64,000 nt of DNA from Kryptolebias marmoratus (Eukaryota > Chordata > Actinopteri > Cyprinodontiformes > Rivulidae): positions 13,454,374 to 13,518,373 of the forward strand of contig NC_051449.1 of assembly GCF_001649575.2 (NCBI RefSeq), given 5' to 3'. The notes under the pieces were generated by a model, which did no database searches, had not been told where the DNA came from, and saw nothing but the letters and a program-made list of their open reading frames with translations. Positions 56,922 through 64,000 of this stretch are shown here, in pieces. Within the stretch, counting starts at the first letter, position 1, and every line of letters begins with the position of its first letter. A program made the translations under genes and the position numbers.

Positions 56922-58369
56922 CATTTTTTTATATAGCACTTTTCAGCACAAGGCGACTAAAAGTGCTTAAAAACTCACGTTTTAGATAAAGTTATGAGCA
57001 GAATTCCTCCATTTATTGAATTTATTTGACTATCAAACCTCTGAGAAGCTCCAATCATGTTGTTATAAACATCTTTTTTACTAACAGAAAACACTGTCAG
57101 TCATGAAGGTCAAACTGTGTTCCTGTCTCTATCTTATGTCATCGGTCTGACTGGTGACATATTTACTCAAGCACAGGTTTCTGTAGAAGTCATGAAAGTG
57201 TTAGAGTGTTTAACTGCTGAAGCTGTGCAGAAAAACAACGACTCAGGTTGGGATATTTCTTTGAGTTTGTGCTGAAAAACTGCAAGAAGCTGCGTCTGAG
57301 TCAGAGACTTACAGAAACTGAACTTTTTTTTCTTTAAAGAATCTTTTTGTGCTAAAAAGGCTGCTGTGAAAGCCCCAAACTGACAGCAGGACAAAGAATT
57401 AATGAACATTACAACAAACTGTCAGCACAGATCTCCAATCAGATGCTTATTTAACTCCACTGCGTTAAAATGCTTGATCCACCTCACATTTTTAATTTTT
57501 TCTTTACAGTAAGTGTGCTTTTGTTTATGCTGCAACTGTTTTGTTTCCCTTTGGGGTTAAAACGATTCAAAAACACCTCATTTTTTTAGTAGTTTATAAT
57601 CTCCCCTCTTTAATCTTCAACACTTGTGTCTCTTTTTCTGCAGTCCATTTGTTCAGATCAGTGATTACGTTTCCAACTTGTGTAAATATAAACACACTGT
57701 GAAAGATAAGATTTTCTGTTAACTGAAGGCAAAATGCTGAGTTTTGAAGACGATCTGATGGATAAAACAAACCATTAACAGAATGGCTGTGCTAAAAACT
57801 CATCCTTTCTGTTTTATTTTACGTGCATTTATTTGGTTTAAACTTTGATTTTGTTGTGATTTCGTGTTTAATTTTAGTTTAATGTTATAATCTGAGTTAT
57901 TTACATGCTAAAGACTTGAACTTTGATTTTGACTTTATAAGAGCTCCAGTGAAGTTAAAGGATTAATCTCAGAAGCTGCAGCAATGACAACAAAGACGCC
58001 AGGGAGGGGCACAGTAAAAACTCCCATCTTTTGCCAGGCTTAAAAAAAAACAAACTTCTAAAGACAGAAAATTGCTTCCTTGTGAGGAGGAAAAACCCTC
58101 CCGAGACTTTAAAAACTGTCAAACCTGACACGAGCTTTTCCCGCTTTGTGTTTTGTAAAAATGCAAACAGCCTGTGGTCTGATGCCTGCAGAGAAGCTCG
58201 TGGAGGCCAATAAAAGACTTCCTGTTGTGTTTGTTTGTCAGCAGCAGGCCTGTGGTTCATTAAAAATAAATAAATAAAAAGCAGGTAGAATACGTCTTCA
58301 GACTGGGAGGTTTTATTAGAGTTCGGGTTTTGTTCGTGCGTTTATTTGCTGTTTGCAGGGAGGACGCCC

Positions 58370-58684
58370 CTCAGCGTCTTTGTGCTCTCAGACTCACACC
58401 GGGCCGGGTGACGGGCGGGGAGCGCGCGGCACGCCTCTCGTGGTAACGGGTGTGTGGAGGGGGGAGTTTGGGGCTCGCGCCTGAACTTGACCGCGCAGGA
58501 ATGCGGCTCGTGGGAACGCCGGCTCGGAGGGCGCCCTCCTCCATTGACGGGGCGCGGGCCGGTGTCAGCCCCGATTAGCATAAAACCCAGCCGGGCTCCA
58601 AATGGAGGCGCGAGGCGCTGCCGGGGCTCGCGCTGCTTCTTCTTTCACACGAGGCAGAGGAGGGACGGACACGAGCCTGCTGCG
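58370..58684 (+). promoter_or_regulatory. CpG-rich promoter with TATA box and putative non-coding first exon
   Basis: This is one of the most CpG-dense stretches of the window. It carries a GC box (GACGGGCGGGGAG at 58411), an octamer-like ATTAGCAT and TATA-like GCATAAAAC at 58578-58586. The start site would be near 58610. The segment ends at a good donor, CTGCTGCG/GTAAGA at 58684/58685. It points right, away from ncan, and has no convincing ATG frame, so it looks like a 5' UTR exon of a neighbouring gene. Confidence 0.5.
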
Positions 58685-61514
58685 GTAAGAACTTTAATGG
58701 CTTCACAACTTTTACCAAAAAGTGACATAAATTAAAAAGAGGGAACATTTTACTCACTGGGAAGGGTTTTAATTTGTGAAGTTAAAGTTGCTGTTCGTTT
58801 ATTTATTATTCAGACAAAATGCTTCCTTTTAGCACATCAGCAGCTTCTATTTTTTGCTCTTTTCTCCTCATTATTTGTCATTATTTGTTGGATTTGTTTT
58901 AGGCTGAAATGTGTGTTTTTGTCTTGTTTGGAAAGGTGTAACTAACTTCTTTCATTTTCAAATCTGATTTTAAATGTTTCACCCTCTGACACAAAACTGG
59001 TTATTAAACCTTTTAATGTATTTGTTAAAGCTGTCTTTAGTTTTTAAACCAGACCTGCTGATGTTTTGTTTGTTTCCTTCTTTGTTAGTTTTAACAACTT
59101 ATTAAAGCACAAATAATTCAGGCAATAATAAAAAAAAACAATAGTTTTATGACTCGAATAAAAGTTCCTGTTTTTCTGTTCCTTGATGTTTGTTTCATTC
59201 AGTTTTTAGGCCTACTCAAATGGCATTTTTACCCTAAAAATAGACTTATTTCCTCTCTGATTAATAAACTGAGGCCTGAGAGTGAGAACATCCATCACAG
59301 TTTCATTAATCTGATCCAGATCACAGAGAGATTAAACATGAAACATCTGCTTTCTTATCTTTGACTTTAAGAGTCAAAACATCTGATTCTTCCAGCTATA
59401 GGGGAAAACTGGGCTCATAGTTCCTGACTATAATTAAATAATAGCACATTATTTTTTTAAAGAGGCTTGTTGCTTGAAAAGTGATGTCCTAAATGCTGAT
59501 TACCTGGATTTTTTAGAGTAAAACCATAAGAGCTTATTGCTGAATCAAAATGAACACATGAAAGGGTTTTTTGCAGTGTGCAGGTGACATATTTTTTTTA
59601 GTTTGTTATTTTCAAAATGTATGAAGTTTTCAGTGAATGAAGCCCAAAACACATTAAGACAGCTGTGATCTGTAGAAGTCTTAACATTTATCTCATCGTT
59701 TTATTATTTATTGTTCCATGTTCAGAACTTTGACCAACAGCAGCTGTCTTTAAATGTGCTATATGATTAAATTTGATTTGATTTACTATCAAACATCTGC
59801 AGAATAAAGTGTGAAATGAGTAATGGAGACAAACAATTCAAATAATTATATATGAACACAATTACATGAATGTATTCTTGGCAAAATGACAAATATAATA
59901 ATTGTCTTTAAACTCTTTATGTATTTATTATTAGTATTATTATTATTATTATTATGCTGTTGTTGTTTAGGTCAATATTTTATTTACATTTTGTGCCTGG
60001 AATGGTATTATTTATATTTATTTATATTTTCATTAATTTAGCATCATCTTTTAAAATAAAGATTTTAGGAGTAAAAGAAGACTCAGTTTTAAATTACTAA
60101 GACTTAGAAATCATCAGTTTAATCAAATATAATATTGTTACATTTGATTATTATAAAAAAGCACAAGAATTTTGATTAACAATCATAAAAAATGTAACAC
60201 CCTCAGAGGAGGCTGTGAAGAAAAATCACCTGAATCCAGCATCAGTCTGAACTAATTCAAATCATCTAAACTCCACAGATATTACTTTTATGTAACAAGA
60301 GATAAACCTATTCTAAAATACAACAGTGTGGTGAACTAAACAGGTAGGTATTATTTCTACAGTAATAATAACAATAATAGTTTGTATCTGCCCTGTTAAT
60401 TTTTAATTTACTCTATATTTATATCTTGTTTCAACAATTTTAATATTAGTAATTTAACAAGTTGTATATTATACAGCAATATGGTAATATTATTTAAAAT
60501 TAATTGATAAAACACCATATATTATCCATAAACATTTGTCAATAATGATAATAATGATTGTTTATGGCTGACTACATTACTGATTCCTTTAGATTTACAC
60601 ATTTCAGGGTATTCATTTATAAATATACTGTACTTAATCCACAGAAGATGATTTTGGATTTAAAATTTTCACTTATGTTAGCAAAACAAAGAAAGTTTTT
60701 TTCTTCTCGACTTGTTTCCTTTTTCTTTGCTTTATCTTTGACCAAAAACCAGCTTTGCAGATTCAGAATTACGAGTCTGACACTTCCCTTTCTCGCCAAA
60801 GGGTGTCGCTGCTTCGTCTTTTGCTGTTTACCATTTTATAACTTCGTGTATTTCTTTTCATTTGTCGTTTTTCTTTGCGAGGAGTTTGCTGCGTATCGTG
60901 TGATTTAAAGCATTAAATTGATTAAATTAATCGCCCTACTCTCGTGTAACAAACACACTCTGTTAGAGAGTGAGTGGAGCAGGTAATTATGAGTTATTTC
61001 TTCTGTAAAGCCTGTTTGAATGAGCCTGTTTGTTTCGCAGAGCGCACCTTCTGCTGTTTTTATCATAGGATGCAGTCTGTTTTTCTAATACAACACAAGG
61101 ATAAGATTTACCACATGGTAAACTTTTAAACTTTTATTAATTTGGTATATTTTTCACGAAGAAGCACTAAAACAACTGTCTAAAAAGTAGGTCATCATTT
61201 GGTGTAAACATAAAATAAAGGTTTATCACATTATAGCAACTCGGTAAACAGAACAAGACTCTAAAATAAAACAAGTAACATCTGTATTTTACTCGAGTTG
61301 TAAAGCAAATGTAATTAGTCTTTAAACTGGATTTATTTTCTATATTATTAGCCGGAAGTCAGGTTTATTTTAAATAATTTAATCACCTCCAGCAGCATCA
61401 TGTTTCTTCCTCTCTTCATCCCTTCGATGAGATTGAGATTTCAAAATAAAAACCTCCTGAATCCCCTGTATGTTCCCCTTAAAATAATCTGGGGCCTGTT
61501 GGACACATTTGATA
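58685..61514. other. Probable intron or promoter-proximal region, no gene seen
   Basis: AT-rich DNA with an ATT repeat at 59927-59955. There are no coding motifs and no repeat I can name. Confidence 0.45.
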
Positions 61515-61657
61515 GGCCCTGAGGCGGCTGTGATCCTTCCTCCTCCCCCTGCTCATCATCATCATCAGCAGCAGCAGCAGCAGCACCTTCCTCGGCGGCT
61601 CTTCTTCCTCTCTCACCGTCTGCAGCGGCAGCTCTCGTGTCCGACCCGCTTTAACCG
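61515..61657 (+). promoter_or_regulatory. Putative second non-coding first exon on the plus strand
   Basis: A GC- and CpG-rich segment with a TCATCA/CAG repeat (61554-61585) ends at donor TTTAACCG/GTAAGAG (61657/61658). About 25-45 bp upstream is CCCCTTAAAATAATC, an AT-rich box that could act as a TATA or MEF2-like site. With the promoter at 58.4 kb it looks like alternative first exons of one gene, or promoters of two genes. No reading frame supports a product name. Confidence 0.35.
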
Positions 61658-62618
61658 GTAAGAGATCGTTTTTGAGCGCGTTATTTGGAGAAAACCCCAC
61701 CTTAGTTGGGAACAAGGAGGCACTTTGACCACGAGAGGACAAGCAGCTGCCGATAAAGATTGCATAAGAAAATATGGAGGCAAACGTGGGACAAACTCAT
61801 TGACTAGAGGCGGGTTTTAAACCCAGGATGGTGTGATTTTCTTCTACTATTTCAAGCACATTATGAGATATTTTATTATTAATGTGGCTGCGAAGTGATG
61901 CAGGTTAATTTGGCTTTTATTTCCTATTATTTAATTCCTGACTGTTTGTGTCTTAATACCCGAGGGTCAACATGTCTTGGTGATGCTGTTCTGACAGGGA
62001 AATATTTATTTAAATATAGGTGCAGACCTATAGGCAAACTGCAAACTGCAAATTTTACGTTCCTGACATCAAAAAGACTAAATTAAAATAAACTCGGTTC
62101 CAAAATGGTTTCTCTTCAGGCTGGATCTTCTTTAAAAATATATAAAAATAAAAAAAAGTCGCACTGAAAATTACCAATTAGTTTGCAAGTTAAGCAAACT
62201 CCGGAATAATTACGGAGTCTCTTCAGGGCCATGTGCTCCTGTGAGAAGGTTGCCCCGGGCAGCGCTGCAGTGCAGAGTTCAGCAGGGAGATATTGTTGTG
62301 AGCCTGGGAAAGTGGAGCGGGGCTGACGCCAGACTCTGTGGGATTGGGGTGGAGGGTGGGTGGGTGGATGAAGGGCTGGGTGGGGGTTACTTGGAGGATC
62401 CCAGACTGGATTGTCATGTTAATTTCTCTCCGGCACGTTGTTGAACTTGATATTGACTTCTCTCTCTCGCTCTCTTTTTTCTGCTTTTTCTTCTCTTTTT
62501 TTCTCTTCTTCTTCTTATTTTGAAAAGGGGGCTGGTTGGATGGGGGGGGGGGGGTCCCCGTCCCTTGGTTTGGGGGAAAACCCTCTGAACCCCACCAAAC
62601 AATTTTCACCCTTAAAAC

Positions 62619-62656
62619 NNNNNNNNNNNNNNNNNNNNNNNNNNNNNNNNNNNNNN
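62619..62656. other. Assembly gap of 38 N
   Basis: A run of N bases between two G-homopolymer-rich segments that look like imperfect versions of each other. Confidence 1.
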
Positions 62657-63197
62657 TTTGGTGGGTGGGGGGGGGGGGGGGGGTTCCCTGTCACTTGGTT
62701 GTGGGAAAATCCATCTGACACACACACACAAGTTTCAAACCTTAAATCTAACTACATCCTGTCTGTGTCAAACATTAATAAAACACCTCAATTTGTTTTC
62801 AAAATTCTATTTTTAATTTTAAAAGAATCAAACTTTCTCAGTAATAAAAAAGGCTAAATAATCTTTTTTAATATTATTATTAAATATGTCTGACAAAACC
62901 TGTTATCATAGAGTGCAAACAGCAGGTCCCTTTGTGTAGTTTTAGTTTTTAAGTGGTTCAGTTTTTTATTATTTATTTATTTAAATCCACTCATAAATGG
63001 GTCTTATGTTGTTACATTACAGCTGGAAAAAACAAAAAAACAGATGCATTCTGGGGATGCAAGAGTAACGAGCCAGGCGCGCATGCTCAGCAGCAGAGGC
63101 GACTCTTCTCTCCTGCTTACATTGCAAGAATTATGCTTTCCAAAGCCTCGTTTTTGTTTTACGCATGGTGAGACGATGTGCTGTGGGTTTATTTACA

Positions 63198-63248
<51 letters not shown>
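63198..63248. repeat. (TG)n microsatellite
   Basis: About 50 bp of TG with one TATG at the left edge. Confidence 0.97.
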
Positions 63249-63250
<2 letters not shown>

Positions 63251-64000
63251 CAGAGACCACAGCTGATCAGATCTGTTCAGAAATGATTCATACAGTAAGG
63301 TCCGACCTGACAGCACACCTGCACCTCCAGCACATTGCTCATGCGCAATAATCAGATATATGACCGCTATCTGATGACGACGCCTGCACTGTGGCTCCCC
63401 TGCACTCCTGAATACACAGATTCAAGCATATTTCTCTTTAAATGTCCTTTCAAACTTCAAAAAAGATATTACAAGTTTCTCTGCTGGTGTCTATCAAAGG
63501 CCACGATCACAACAATGCTCATCTTTTGCTCACATCAAACATGGCACCGAACTGTGCGTCAAGGACAGAAAAGCTAAGTTCAGTCTTGCACCAGTTCTAC
63601 CTTCTTTACGAACACCTCTGAAGAAATTACTGACAGGGTTTGTAAAATACACTGAGTGCGGGGACTGGGGGAAATGCGGGGAACATAGTAAATAGTTTTA
63701 GTTTGGTGATGTGATTTTATAGGAAATCATATTGGCCTCATTTCTCTGTTGTACCCCATTAAATTAAGGCTACAGTCATCACGTTAAGACAAATAGCAAA
63801 CGGATTATAGTGCCATGTTTGATTAAGTTTGTCTTTCCGCACTGACCTGATAGAAATCATAGTTTAATATAAAAAAAATAGCTTTGCTCTCGTCGCTCCT
63901 TGAACATAATGCCACGTTTTATCTCCACCAATATAATAATAAAAAAGCACAAAAAGTTTTCCAAATGTGTAATTACAAAATCGAGTTTGCTCCATTTTTC

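Larger units (their letters stand above)
38561..58369. other. Region between ncan and the right-hand promoter: no supported gene
   Basis: About 20 kb. It contains the repeats and two exon-like islands listed separately. All open frames checked by eye are short, lack domain motifs and are usually inside repeats or low-complexity DNA. It may hold ncan regulatory DNA. Confidence 0.5.
61658..64000. other. Right end of window: no coding gene seen
   Basis: Contains a G-rich, moderately CpG-rich patch at 62.23-62.40 kb, a CT-rich run at 62.46-62.52 kb, the assembly gap at 62.62 kb and a long TG microsatellite at 63.2 kb. Open frames crossing the gap or the microsatellite are artefacts. Confidence 0.5.

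Noticed and set aside
62438..62857. 139-residue frame across the gap
   Set aside because: Runs through CT-rich DNA, G homopolymers and N bases. An artefact.
63044..63316. Frames through the TG microsatellite
   Set aside because: Dipeptide repeats from the microsatellite, with no other support.

Overview
The window is vertebrate nuclear DNA, almost certainly from a teleost fish. It is AT-rich, has long introns, CA/TG microsatellites, decayed Tc1-like transposons and several repeat types common in teleost genomes, and it carries one multi-exon gene that can be read confidently: a lectican (hyaluronan-binding chondroitin sulfate proteoglycan) on the minus strand. Best identity is neurocan (ncan). 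I reconstructed 15 coding exons from splice signals, phase and protein motifs. They join into one open frame of 3,268 nt (1,089 codons plus one base) with no frameshift or stop.

Layout, right to left, which is the direction of transcription. A candidate non-coding first exon and promoter lies at about 38.0-38.56 kb. A 13 kb intron 1 follows, containing repeats, a Tc1 relic and one unexplained open stretch at 25.7 kb. The signal-peptide exon is at 24.5-24.6 kb. The Ig V domain sits in two exons (21.4-21.6 and 20.0-20.2 kb), Link module 1 in two (19.4-19.6 and 17.6-17.7 kb) and Link module 2 in one (16.1-16.4 kb). Four small exons of acidic, Trp-motif linker come next (15.56-14.72 kb), then a 1,284-nt Ser/Thr-rich mucin and glycosaminoglycan exon (11.24-9.96 kb). 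EGF1 is at 5.1 kb and EGF2 at 3.4 kb. The first part of the C-type lectin domain is in two exons at 1.1 and 0.8 kb. The rest of the lectin domain, the CCP/sushi module and the 3' UTR must lie to the left of the window.

The region from 38.6 to 58.3 kb shows no gene I can support. It holds interspersed repeats and a few GC-richer islands that may be conserved non-coding elements. At 58.4-58.7 kb there is a CpG-rich, TATA-containing promoter pointing right, with a splice donor. A second first-exon-like segment with a donor lies at 61.5-61.66 kb. Together they suggest the 5' end of a head-to-head neighbour whose coding exons are outside the window. A 38-bp assembly gap at 62.6 kb is flanked by two noisy versions of the same sequence.

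The most unusual points are two introns inside modules I know as single exons in mammalian lecticans (Ig = 198+183 nt; lectin exon = 52+107 nt, exactly the canonical 159), a duplicated Trp motif in the linker, an expanded 12-nt coding minisatellite, and a dispersed repeat family with a palindromic end present in about 15 copies. I found no operon, CRISPR array, prokaryotic system or viral gene.
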